Positions 32,011-43,212 of a DNA stretch of 64,000 bases are shown here, piece by piece; the first letter of the stretch is position 1; each line of letters starts with the position of its first letter. The position numbers and the translations under genes were made by a program. The DNA is taken from positions 1,426,001 to 1,490,000 of the forward strand of contig NW_025408667.1 of NCBI RefSeq assembly GCF_020360975.1. The letters are read 5' to 3'. The notes beneath the pieces are model-generated. The model saw nothing but the letters and a program-made list of their open reading frames with translations, had not been told where the DNA came from and ran no database searches. The DNA comes from Hirsutella rhossiliensis (taxonomy: Eukaryota; Ascomycota; Sordariomycetes; Hypocreales; Ophiocordycipitaceae).

Positions 32011-33467
32011 TGTCGAGAGCTGATCGGAATCGCGGGCAAAGCCAAAGGTAGTGTATTCAACAAAGACTGACGATATGGATTCAACATGTAACATACAAGG
32101 CCCAATATCGAGGGAGAGGTCAAATTTGTTTCCACCTTTATATACGGATTACGGAACTTGATGGCCTGCCCACAAGCACTCGGGGAAATGCCTTATCTCA
32201 AGACAGCGATACATGAACCCGAGTCGCAGCGCTTGATCGATCTATTAATTTCCCATCCATGTTATTGGACGGGAGCTCCCCATCCCCACAGACCTATTGA
32301 CGCATTGCAACCTCCCGCGATTCTTCGACCAATTCTAAGAGCCGAACGAGCACGCAAGTCGGTCACACGGTCGGAGGATCCGCAACTCTGAGCGGTATCA
32401 GGACCCATTTATGCGTTTCTTGTATTGCGTGCTCAATTACGAAGCGATCTCGGCTGAGCCAAAATGACTTGATGGCAAGACAAAGATGTGCCAAGTCATC
32501 GTCTTATCACGATAGCTAGGACATGTCTTCCAGATGATAACTGGGTAAGGTTCCTTTACCCTCGGTAAATAAGCCGTGGGCCTATCCATTGGCTCCCGCC
32601 TGTTTTGGTTGGGGACTGCAGAGCCCCATGGGGTTCGGGTTAAATAAGTCCGTCGGGCCTTGATGGCACCGAGTGTCGAGCACGTAGGCTATGAGGCTTG
32701 CCGCCGTTTCACCTGCCCTTATTTCAAGTCGAGGATAGTTGCTCATGCTCGGCCCAACGGATACCGAAGCCTGACGTCGAGAGCCAGAGAGGTTGAAAGG
32801 CGACTAACTTAATGCTAAAGTGGACCGTCAGGGTTCGCGAATAACGAACCTCGAACGAAATGATTCAAGAACCACTACAAAGTAGAGTTACACAATGGCG
32901 TAATTGTCTTAATAGATGGACATGCGAACCATGGTAAGTCGTACTTCAAAGCTAGTAGTGAGTTCGAATAAGGTCTCGCTGTCTAACGGCAGCTCGACTT
33001 TGGAAAGCACGGACTGACCCAGACACATCTCGGGGAACACCAACGTCCGCAGTCAAAAGGGCAAGCCGCTCAACATCAAACATGACTTCAGGGTTGCCGA
33101 ATTGCCAAGATATTTCATCTAAAGGTATAATTAGCGACTGCTGAATGTCTCGCTCTTGTGGAGCCAGAGAGGCCAGGCATATGTGCTCCCGCCTTTGTGA
33201 TTGCGCCAGCACGCCTTGCGTCTCTTGGCAGGTGTACGTAGTGCTGGGGACACTAAGGCTATGTATGTCTGAGTTTATGCAGCCCTTTGTTCAAATTGTT
33301 CTGCGAGATATGTGGCCTTATGTCTATTTCAGCCCAACGGAAAAGTTAACAATCGACATCAGCCCCAACCATGCCCTAAAAATGAAGCACAGGGTCAGTC
33401 GCCCCGACCTTGCTGTTCCGAGAAACAGTTGCCTGAACTGATCTTTCAACCGTCTAACGAACGGATC
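32011..33467. promoter_or_regulatory. Divergent intergenic region (PUD-like / AMP-binding enzyme)
   Basis: Nearly 1.5 kb without a supported gene. It separates the divergent PUD-like and AMP-binding genes and presumably holds their promoters. A TATATA near 32,139-32,147 lies about 130 bases upstream of the PUD-like start. Confidence 0.5.
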
Positions 33468-35409
33468 ATGGCAGCCGGAAACCCGCAAAAGCTTCCGCAG
33501 GACCCGGTCTTGGCCAGGCTGCTCGCAGCATCTCGTCAGATTTCTGGCTCGGAAACCATCGTACACGATGCTTTTGGCTTTGAGAAGACGTACCCGGAGC
33601 TGTTGGGCGATGTTATGCAGATGCGCCATCTCCTTCGCGCGCGACTCCCACCATCGGCGGTAGGCGAGCAAGGTTTCTTTCACGAGGCCGTCCCTTATGT
33701 TGCTGTTCTCGCACGGAGCGGGTACGAGTTGATAGTCGCCTTCTTCGCCATCCGAGCCATGGGGGGTGCCTGGATGACCTTTGGTGAGTGATGGTCGGGT
33801 ATCGCGGCGTCAATGACGAAACCAACCATGTGTCCCGTTAGGTTCCGGCATCCTCCCCGAAGAAGCTTACTACTTCCTCTCCAAGACGAAAGCAACCTGT
33901 ATGCTGGCAAGCAAAGACTGCTTCGGCAGGGCTGAGAAGATATGCGCCTATCTCAGTGAGCAAAAGGACTCAGAATCCTTGACGCTTTTGCCCATCTCGA
34001 GCGATGCGCAGCCCCTCGGGAATGCTGACATCGCGATTGAGGACAGTCTCCCGGTGGACTCGGGCGGACCAGGCCTGGTGCTGTTTACTTCTGGCACCAC
34101 CGGTCTCCCGAAAGCCACGGTGCTACCGAAACGATGCTTTGCTTATGCACAACTGGCTGAACCTGGCAGCGCCGCCATCAACTACCGTCCAGGTCACTGG
34201 ATTGGCGGGGCGAGGAGTCTTATCGAGCCCGTGGTGACGGGAACGAAGCTCTACGACCTTGGAGAGAAAGCTGGCGCCGACACCGTCTTGGAAGCCTTCA
34301 AAACTCACCGGATCACTCACGCCACGTTCACACCGCTGGTGTTGCGGCAGATGAAGGATTTAATGACAGACGGAAGCGGGGAGCTATCCAAGGAGGGCCG
34401 GAAGAAATACTCCAATTACTTCAAAGGCTTGCCCACGATCAGATGCGCCGCCGGGATACTTGGCCCGACGACGATGCAATTCTGGACAGATTTGACGGGC
34501 TTGCCATTCGAGAATGTCTATAGCTCAACGGAGTTAGGAGGGCCTGCAACACGGGCGATCTCGGGGATCAAGGTAAGTGCTCGGCCATGTCACCTAGGAG
34601 TGAGCGATGAACTTAACGGCTAGAAGAATTCGATTGGCACCCCCTTGCCCGGCATCGATGTTAAGCTATCAGAAGGAGACCACGGGGAGCTTCGTGTCAA
34701 GAGCCCAAACATGCTTACACAGTGCGTGCCATAACGAACTGGATTGAATCTCGGGGCAAATTGACTGATGATCATTGTGCGGGACAGCTACATCGGTGAG
34801 GAGGAGGCAACTCGCGATGCGTTTGATGACGAAGGGTACTTCAAGACTGGAGATCTTGCCTATCTCAAAGATGGCGAATTCGTGTTTGCCGGCCGATCAA
34901 ATGCTGACTGTGTGTTCTTCACGTAACATTCCCTGGGGAGAGAAATACGCTGAAACCACCACGCAGATGTGTTCTTCCGTTTCTATCAAATCTCAACGTT
35001 GAGGGTAGAGGGAAGCTTGATAGAGTTGCCATATATCGCTGAGGCATGCGTCGTCGCGGTGCCAGACTACGAAGCGAAAGAGCTATGCGGAGCGGTCGTT
35101 CGGCTTCGACTTCATTCGGCGCCAGCAGAGCAAATAACTTTGGCTCGGATCAGATTGGATCTGGGGAGAAGTTTGCCTGCTTTTATGCTGCCTGCTCTGC
35201 TTCGGATCATGTGCGAGGAAGAAGAGCTGCCACGTACCGTCTCTGGCAAACCGATAAAGAAACAGATTGTTAGAGAATTTTTCGGGACCACAGATTGGTT
35301 CCCAGCCACGAATCCGCCGCCAGGAGTTGAGAGCTGGGGTAATATGCCCGCAGTGCTTCGGGAGGAGACCAGGCCATGGGACTGGAATGGGGTGCAGCGT
35401 ATTGATTAG
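33468..35409 (+). CDS. Adenylate-forming (AMP-binding) enzyme, acyl-CoA synthetase-like
   Basis: Exons 33,468-33,783, 33,842-34,572, 34,624-34,721, 34,788-34,909 and 34,967-35,409 give 569 residues, the usual length for a stand-alone ANL enzyme. Every junction restores the frame (MTF-G-SGILPEE; GIK-NSIG; LTQ-type junction to YIGEEEATRDAF; NAD-Y-VFFRFYQIS). The family activates a carboxylate as an acyl-AMP and usually passes it to CoA. Core motifs are VLFTSGTTGLPKAT (phosphate-binding loop), YSSTELGG (adenine-binding), GYFKTGDLAY, FAGRSN and the C-terminal RTVSGKPIKKQI with the catalytic lysine. No carrier or reductase domain follows and there is no peroxisomal SKL, so it is not an NRPS-like reductase. 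The substrate is unknown. Five exons and accessory neighbours suggest secondary or niche metabolism. Confidence 0.9.
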
Positions 35410-37223
35410 GGGCTTTCTCAGCTATAAGAGACGGGGCTGTGAACAGTTGCCAGACCTGATTACTTCCCAAAACCACTAAAGCTCGGATATTGAGCCGTAT
35501 TGGCCGTCACTGTAAGTTACGGTTGGCAAGCGATTGCCAGATCCTGTGAAATTAGACGTGTCGTGGAGCGAAAGAACGCCATGGAATCTTCCTTATGAGT
35601 ACAGCTGCATATCACCATAAGAGATCCATTCAGGGTGACCGGATTATTCAGACACGGACTCGTGGATGGGGGATTTCTACAGAAGCTTGTATAAAATCCC
35701 GTGCCATAGTTGGGGTCCCATCATTGGGGTTTCCACAACAATAAAGGAGAATGCAGCACTAGGAGCCTAATCGACCGACGAGAACTATCTGAAGAACGAA
35801 AGAGAAGAAACGAATGCACACACATTATGCGGCGTTTTTATGTCGGCCGTACGCGGATCTCGGCGATAGTTGGTACAAAAACCATCGGGTAGCCGTTGTA
35901 CGTGTGCCTATGGCAGGCTATACGAATAGGGGGTGACTGTTCGTTCTTATCTCGGATTGTTTTCGCGTAACGAACGGTGCAATTTTAGCAGCGGGAACGC
36001 AGCAGACATGCGGAGCTCATTTCCCATAACGATCTACTGTCCACTTTAAGAGGTCTGATTTGCCGCCATTTCGAGAGAAGTCATGGCTGGAGTGATCTGC
36101 CGTCTTGCGTTTGACGGATGGAGCACTCTGGGCTATCTATCGTCTGGCGATAAAAGGCAGAATGGGTGGGAATTAAACATCAATACGAATCTAACTACCT
36201 GGCGGGCCATCGCTACTGTATCTCTACTCCTCTGCCAGCCGGCCAACGGCCAGAGCGACGACGTCTCTGTGACGCTCTCGCTCCACGCCTTTTCCGTAGA
36301 CAAAGCACATTAACCACAATTTACGTTCCCTTCGCATACTCTGTCTTAAGTTTGCCGAGGCCTCTGCATCTTCCAGCTCCTGCCTTCCCCTCCTCACTTG
36401 CGCTAGCTTGCTTCAGTGTGGCTCAGGCGCTGCGTCCGGGGTTGAGCGCAGATCGAGTAACGTAAGAACGTCATGCTTACCCGCTCCCCGTACCAGAAAT
36501 GCCCCCTTTAGTCTGGGCAGATGATGATTGGCGATCTACCGCAAGCTTGGGGCAAGGAGGCAGCCTGTCGGTGTCTTGCCTACAGCTGGGTCGTCACTAC
36601 ATGTACTATGGGAACGTCATGGTGAGAATGAGCGACCATAGGAAAGACTGCGTAGATGGCGAGGATCACTAATCACATGTGTGAAGGCTGCCTAAGTAGA
36701 CGCAGTGTGCACAGGCAAAACCGTTTGGGGCGCTCATGCTTTGCTGGGCTTTTGACTCCAGAGCCAAATACGTTCACAATGACCCAGCCATCGCGGTCAG
36801 GGATACAAAAAGGACGAACTCGACGATTGAAATGGCTAGCTTCTCGGTGCTTGCCCGATTCGCCTGTCAGCACAACTGTACAGTATTAGTCTCACATTTT
36901 CGTGACTCCTGCTCGCCGTCGTCTGGTTGAATGGGTGGTTCTGCTCTCCATATATTTGTGTCCTGTCGGCGCGTCTCCACTGTACTGTAAACCCACGACC
37001 CTTGTTCATGCGTCAACGCCTAACTTTCTCCTGCTCATCCCTTGCATCCTACCCCCTCCGGCCCTGAACGCGAGGTCGCCTGATCAGACGGTGCTCTGCA
37101 AGACGCGCTGGCACTCGTCATCTTGCCGCTTCACATTTGACTCTAATCGACTGCTCATCCCAGATCGCGCTCCTCCATCGCATCGGTATGAGAATTCGAA
37201 GTGACAGTCTCGTGCTCGGCGAC
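35410..37223. other. Intergenic region, no gene seen
   Basis: About 1.8 kb with only short frames on both strands. It should contain the 3' end of the AMP-binding gene and the promoter of the permease. A C/T-rich stretch at about 37,020-37,170 precedes the permease start. Confidence 0.5.
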
Positions 37224-39131
37224 ATGGGTCAGGTGAAGAGCGCTGAGCACAACGTTGGATGTGTCTCCGGCGTCTCCGATCGCGAGGACCAAGATCGCGA
37301 GCAGTTGGCGAGATTGGGTAAGAAGTCGGTTCTCAAGGTAAAATGCCTCATTCAGAGACTGCTTCACATTTATACTCTGCCCGCCATCTTGCTTGGCGCT
37401 CTAGGCTAACGGGGCGTCTTCGTTGAGCGAAATTTTCGTTTCTTGTCCATTCTGGGATTCAACTGCGCCATCCTCATCACCTGGGAAGGCATGCTCCAGA
37501 GCTTCGCTCCCGGTCTGCAAAATGGTGGCCCTGCTGGTCTCGTCTATGGTTTCATCTTCGTCTGGATCGGCAATCTCAGCGTCTTCTCTACCCTCTGCGA
37601 GCTTGTCTCTATCGCCCCTACATCCGGTGGCCAGTACCACTGGGTAGCCATGTTGGCCCCTCGGTCATGCTCTAAATTTCTGAGCTATATCACTGGATGG
37701 TTGACCTTGGCAGGATGGCAGGGCACTTCTGCTTCGGGTGGTTTCCTTCTCGGTACTATACTTCAGGGCTTGGTCGTCTTCATGTCAACGTCATACACTC
37801 CTCGGACATGGCAGGGAACGTTGATCCTCTGGCTGTGCATCCTTGTCGCTGTTCTGATCAACACGCTTGTCAACTCCATGCTTCCTAAGATTGAGGGCAT
37901 GGTCTTGGTTCTGCACATCGTCTGCTTCTTTGCTGTGCTAATTACGCTGGTCACTCTTGGCGCGCATGGCGATGCAGCTCATGTCTTCCTCGAGTTCCGC
38001 AACACAGGCGCCTGGCCGACTCAAGCGCTCTCGTGGTTTGTTGGGCTACTAGGATACGTCTTCTCTTTTGCTGGTAAGGTCCCCATTCTGTGATCGGGCC
38101 CCATCTCTGATATGCTAATCCGTGGTTTCTTCGTAGGTGTCGACTGCTCTTTTCATGTAAAGCCCCATTCGTGAAATCCCGATTCAATGCATCCATTAGG
38201 CGAGCTCTACCGGGAAATGAGCTAATCAATAGTTTACAGATGTGTGAGGAGGTTGAAAATCCTTCCGTGACCGTCCCAAAATCGATCATGATCAGTATTG
38301 TCATCAATGGCATGATGGGCCTAGCCATAATCATTGCTATGCTTTACGGCGCCACCGATATTGACAGGGCCATCGGCTCTAAATCCGGCTATCCCTTCAT
38401 TGAAATTTTTTACCAGGCCACAGGATCCATGAGTGGGACTGCTGTCTTGACGTCTCTCATACTTATCATGACTCTCTTTGCCATTGTTGGCGTCATTGCC
38501 GCTACTTCTCGAATGTTCTGGGCCTTTGCCAGAGATCGTGGCCTACCTTTCTGGCGGACTTTGTCAAAAGTGACCTCCTCTCACCTTTATGCAAAGAATA
38601 TTCTGAATAGGCAAAGGCTAACGCAAATGACAGGTTGATCCTTGGACGAATGTCCCTGTCTGGGCCATCGGCACTACAAGTGTAATCTCTTGCCTGCTTG
38701 GCCTTGTCAACATTGGATCTGCAGTCGTCTACAACGCGCTTGTCTCTATTGCTGTCACGGGTCTCTACTCCTCGTACCTCATGGCGGCCGGCCTCCTGCT
38801 CTACCGCCGCTGCGGAAAGGGGTTTAAACTTCCCGACCCTAGTGCACTACCGGCTCTCGCCAACACGGCTGCTGGTCAAGGCCAGACACTGGCTTGGGGT
38901 CCGTGGCACGTCCCTGGTGTTTTCGGCATCGTCAACAACATGTTTGCATGCCTTTACATGGTCATCATATGGTTCTTCAGCTTCTGGCCTCCAAGCACGC
39001 CTACGACCCTGGCTACCACAAACTGGAGTGTCTTGATGACTGGCGCGGTAGTGATTTTCAGCGTGATATATTATCTGACTTGGGCAAAGAAGGAGTACAA
39101 GGGACCTATTATGGAGGTTCACCGTAACTAA
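37224..39131 (+). CDS. Amino acid/GABA-type permease (APC superfamily)
   Basis: Exons 37,224-37,337, 37,428-38,073, 38,137-38,156, 38,240-38,569 and 38,634-39,131 give 535 residues, typical of fungal GABA/choline-type permeases. The third exon is only 20 bases (V-D-C-S-F-H) and is needed to join FSFAG to MCEEVENPSVTVPKSI, the conserved HMSEEV-like stretch. About twelve hydrophobic helices can be counted. Signature regions include LARLGKKSVLKRNF, GFNCAILITWEGML, ELVSIAPTSGGQYHWVA, RMFWAFARDRGLPF and DPWTNVPVWAI. The N-terminus is hydrophilic and cytosolic. The protein imports amino acids, GABA or related amines across the plasma membrane; the substrate is not readable. The second intron acceptor (TTGAG|CGAAAT) is weak but fits the family. 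Same strand as the AMP-binding gene. Confidence 0.9.
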
Positions 39132-40318
39132 CATTAAAGCCAGGGTGTACGGCTATCACTAGACAGTCCGACCTGTGCCCCCTTCATAAGGAAGAGGCAG
39201 GCACAGCTTAGTTGAATGGACGACGTTTCCCCTTTCACTCTCCCTATGCATTGTGCATTAGGGCTTCCCAGACAGAATAGGCAAGGGATCAACCAGCAAT
39301 AAACCGTACCGGTTCTAAACCACTCAATTTAATCATTTTAGCGACCCCATCGCGGTGAATCGGCCTTGGGCAATTGGTTTCTCCAATTGAGTTGATCAAT
39401 TGAGGGCGAAACTGAGTTGAATGGGAGTGGATTGAAGGACGTCAATGCCGAAGCGAGCCTATTTCCCCCCTTGCTCTTCGGATCCTACGATCTATGGAGT
39501 AGAATTTGACGCCTCAACGCGACCGACACCCTCCACCGAGAATAAGAATGCATCCGAATTGTCAATCATTCCAGCCCGCAGCCACGACCGCAAAACTTAG
39601 CATATGCCGATAATCTCAGCGTCAAGCCGACTCCGCAGAGGTGTCACCATACGCCCAGTAATCCTCGGCCCCTTCTGCTTGTCTGCCTACTGAGACGCCT
39701 ATCCTACTACAAGCCTGCATGCACTCGCTTCAGATGCCCCCTGTATCTATTGATATAATCCGAGAGACTTGATATTCCCTACGAGTTTTGGTGTATGCGA
39801 TGTAGGGCTCTGTAAACGACGAAGATTAAAAGACTTTTGTCATAGTGTGGATTGGGCGGCAAAAGACGTACTGCTTAGCACGCGGTTTCCAGGTTTGTGG
39901 CTGAGATCTTGAGAGGTGCTCCATTGCAGTCTTTGCACCTTCATATATAGGTGGTAAGGGGGCTTTACTCCAGGTGCCCTCTTCTGCTCTCTCCTTCTGC
40001 TGCCCGCTACCTCTGCTAACGCTTCCACCGCCGCTATTCGTATAGCCTACCACTCTATCACTCTACCATCCGCCAAACCTTTACTATCAACTTAGCCTCT
40101 TCTCTTTGGCACTTTGCTACATCTGCTACGAAGTGAACCAAGTGTGAGTGTGACTGGCGCGGCTCTCTCCTGCTCGACCCAACCACCCTCCCCTCCCCAA
40201 AAAAGGCAATATCCTTTAAGGTTCACTCTACTCCGCGAACGGGCGGGGGAGGAGGGGGTGGTGGCTGAGCCCGAGCTTGCCTCGCTTGAAACCCTCACTG
40301 AGCAAGAAAGCACCATCA
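39132..40318. other. Intergenic with hAT-like terminal relic
   Basis: No gene. Around 39,308-39,440 the sequence resembles the ends of the hAT element downstream. It has TAAACCACTCAATT and several TTGAGTTGA/CAATTGAG motifs (39,380-39,425), the same subterminal motif seen at 40,340-40,460 and 43,095-43,170. It may be a short non-autonomous relic. The rest is featureless. Confidence 0.45.
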
Positions 40319-40326
40319 CCAGTCCA
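40319..40326 (+). repeat. Left 8-bp target-site duplication of hAT element
   Basis: CCAGTCCA directly precedes the left terminal inverted repeat and is repeated exactly at 43,205-43,212. Eight bases is the hallmark duplication length of hAT transposons. Confidence 0.93.
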
Positions 40327-40507
40327 CAGGGTGGCAAACCACTCAATCAACTCAACCAAAGAGTCAAATTGAGTAGATTGACGGCTTACATCAGCGAACC
40401 TCTCGTTGAGTTGAGCAATCCAAGCCCTCGTTGAATTGATTGCGTTGATTGACGGAGTTGATGCCCTACCCTACCTATTAGTAAGCTACTTAAGGTCCTC
40501 AACACCA

Positions 40508-42786
40508 TCAACTTCTCGTCCTTCGTGGGGCACCTCTTCGGGAAGACATCGTCATCGACTGAAGCATCAATAATCCCTGGTAGTCGGGTATTAGCCCTGC
40601 CTTCAGCCAAGACCGAATTGCCTGGCCTGCATTGATCGTGTTAGCCTGAAGCCGGCTGCGTAGTCGTGTGACCATTAGCCCAGCAAATGAGAACGCCCTC
40701 TCGCACTCTGCTGACATTGGCGGTATAGATAGCATATCAAAGGCCATTCGAGCAAGTCTGGGATACGTTGACTCTTTGAGTTGCCAGTATTGGAACGGAT
40801 CCGTGATGTCTCCGTCATCTGCGCCGATATCAACAGTCCAGCGATCGAATTCATCGGCAGTAGGTGGCCCGACGGGTTGTGGCCGTCTGACCAGCTTGTA
40901 GCCGGTGCCTCAGTCGGAACTGTTGGAACTCGTTCAAGTCGTCAACCTTTCGACGTTTAACCATCGGAATAGCCTCGTCATCGCTGAGAATTAATGACTT
41001 ATAGTCGCGTTCCCAGATGCCCCGAACAATCCGTCGTGCCTCAAGGACCCATTCAGGTCGATGAGCCCAAGCCTCCTCAAACCATTGCAGTCGCAAGGCG
41101 GGATGGAGAGCGACTGCAGCATAATATACCGGGCACTCAACCAACTTGATATAGTATTTCTCCAACTTCTTCCACCCCAATTCGACGTTTATCGCGAAAT
41201 GCTCGGAATCAGGCACATCCTTGGCGAATTCCTTTGCCTCTTCCAATCGTTCAAGGAGATATTCGAATGCTTGGATAATATCCCATGCTGTTCCGTATGC
41301 CACGAGGTTGCCGCCCTTACGCACCCGAATCTGGGCATCTCCTCGAGGGCCTTGATGGCATTTTCGAAGTGCTTAAGAATATTCCGAAAGTGGCTGATCA
41401 CTGTCCAGTCGTTACCGGTCAGCAGGTCAGAATCTCGGAGCATGCAGGCATGTCTTTCTTCTTTGACCTGCTTCGGGTATATTCGAACTGTTCCAATGCG
41501 ACGAGGTCGTCAAGAAAGTCGTGCAGTAGAAGGCTCGATCCATCATCTTATAATGGGACAACCATCGTGTCATGTTATCCGTTACAACGTCAACTGGTTT
41601 CTTCGTACTGTCCCTCTTGCGTTGTAGATCCCGAAGCATGTACGTTAACCTATCCGATTGATGAATCCAGTGGACAAGGTTGTGGAGCTTGCCAATAGGC
41701 CCCCTCTTCCGCCAGAGATCATGTCGAGCAAGGTCCAGGTCGAGTCGCTCTTCTGATTTGAAGACTTCATTATCTTTGCCAAAGAGCAGCGCTTTGGCCA
41801 CGAGATTGATGATATGCCCAAAGCAGCGGACCCGTCTCTGCTTCCCTTCAAAATTAAAAACGTGTCCCAGTGCTGCTACCGCCGTATCGTTATTCTTCGC
41901 ATTGTCAAGCGTGAAATACCCGATCTTGTCTTGAATCTCGAATGATTCGATCACTTCCGCCACCTGCGACGCTATATTCTCGCCAGTATGAGACTCTCGG
42001 AGTTCAGGAGCCCAAGGATGATCTTCTGTGGCCGCTTTTCCTTAGAGATAGAACGCAGCAATCCCATTAAGCGCATAGCGATGGGGCGATCTCCAGCCGT
42101 CAAACGCAAGGTGTATCTGCCCGGGCGCTCCTCAGTTCCTTTATCACAATATGCTTGTACTGGTGGTATTCTTGGAAAAGCTTCGTTCGAATAGTCGAGT
42201 GTGTCATGTGGGCTTGAGTCAGGGCGATCGAGGGATTGAGGTATTCGAGAAGACGCCGGAATCGAGGGGCTTCAACTGCGCGGAAGGCAACATTCGACTC
42301 GGTGATCCAAGCAAGCAAGAGATTGGAAGACATCTTTATCGAATTGGTTTTTTAGCTTGTTAATGAATGCTTGCTCCTTCTGGTCATTGGCATCGAGGTT
42401 GAAGAATTGGGCAATAGAACGCTTGTTGGTTGTAGAACCCTTCGGTAACCGTCTACCTGATGGGTCAATAACATTGTGAGCATCATGTAGATGGCGCTCA
42501 ATGTTTAGGGTCCCCTTTGCCGCGAAGCTCACGGGTCCCTTCGGCGATTTCTTCGGTAAACACCGCTCACAGACCCAGAGGCGATTATCTACGTTAGCTT
42601 GATGTTCAATGTCGAACCCAAAGCTCCAGATCCACGATTTGAGCTTGCCGGCGCGTTGAGACTTGGTATAGCCGCGGAAGTGATGCCAGGGGAAGGCATC
42701 CCACTCGAGATGGGGAACGGGCCTGAGTCGCCCGAATCGCCTGATGGCGGCAAGGGAGTAGAAGAAGGCTCAGGAGATTCGCTCAT
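40508..42786 (-). pseudogene. hAT transposase pseudogene
   Basis: Fragments of one transposase follow each other on the minus strand in changing frames. They are: a Ser/Pro-rich N-terminus (42,786); a BED-type zinc finger (SWIWSFGFDI..LWVCERC..ERHLHDAH, about 42,670-42,480); a segment ending near 42,310; the part with LAWITESNVAFRA and LAFDGWRSPHRYALNG (about 42,300-42,060, needing at least one further frame change); the catalytic-core part IGYFTLDNAKNNDTA and RCFGHIINLVAKA (41,963-41,530); HPALRLQWFEEAW (41,324-40,900); and the C-terminal hAT dimerisation domain PPMSAECERAFSFAGLM (40,747-40,508). At least five frame changes are needed. One near the N-terminus may be an intron, but most have no splice signals, so the gene is judged non-functional. 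Confidence 0.88.
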
Positions 42787-43147
42787 TGCATATAGGAATG
42801 TTTAGATCAGCCAAGGCGTTGTGGAAGAATCGAGAAGTGGAAGTGGAACTGAGGCGAGAGATTGAACTTTGTTGTGAAGCGCGTCGATGCGCGCAGCGCG
42901 TCGACTCTTCCAACGGAACAGGGGGCCCTGTTCCCCGAAGAGGAGAGGAGGCTTACCTACAACGGGCCTGAGTAACCTGTAAGGTTAGTGGTAGCTATAT
43001 ACCCAATCCGTACCTACATTTCGCTTGGCCACCTACCCTACAGGATCCTGACCGTCAACGGCAATCTCATCAATCCATCAATCAACGGGAGCATGAATTG
43101 AATTGACAAGCTTATTCAGCAGACACTCGATTGAGTTGATTGAGTTG

Positions 43148-43176
43148 ACGGTTGCTCAACTATATTGAGCAACCGT
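43148..43176 (+). repeat. Perfect subterminal hairpin in hAT right end
   Basis: ACGGTTGCTCAA, loop CTATA, TTGAGCAACCGT: a 12-bp perfect inverted repeat beginning about 30 bases inside the right terminal inverted repeat. Such hairpins are known in hAT subterminal regions, and this one contains the CTCAA/TTGAG motif. Confidence 0.9.
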
Positions 43177-43204
43177 TGCTGGGATTGAGTGGTTTGCCAC
43201 CCTG

Positions 43205-43212
43205 CCAGTCCA
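43205..43212 (+). repeat. Right 8-bp target-site duplication of hAT element
   Basis: CCAGTCCA immediately follows the right terminal inverted repeat, identical to 40,319-40,326. Confidence 0.93.

Larger units (their letters stand above)
40327..43204 (-). mobile_element. hAT DNA transposon, full length with intact ends, inactive transposase
   Basis: The element is 2,878 bases. The first 22 bases (40,327-40,348, beginning CAGGGTGGCAAACC) are perfectly repeated in inverse at 43,183-43,204. The CAGGGTGG-type end, 8-bp target duplication, BED finger and hAT C-terminal dimerisation domain together identify the superfamily. Inside both ends are clusters of TTGAGTTGA/TCAATTGA-type subterminal motifs, likely transposase-binding sites in this superfamily. 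A perfect 12-bp stem with 5-base loop lies at 43,148-43,176. The transposase is read on the minus strand and is broken. Base composition is not RIP-like, so decay is by small indels and not by C-to-T change. Confidence 0.93.
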
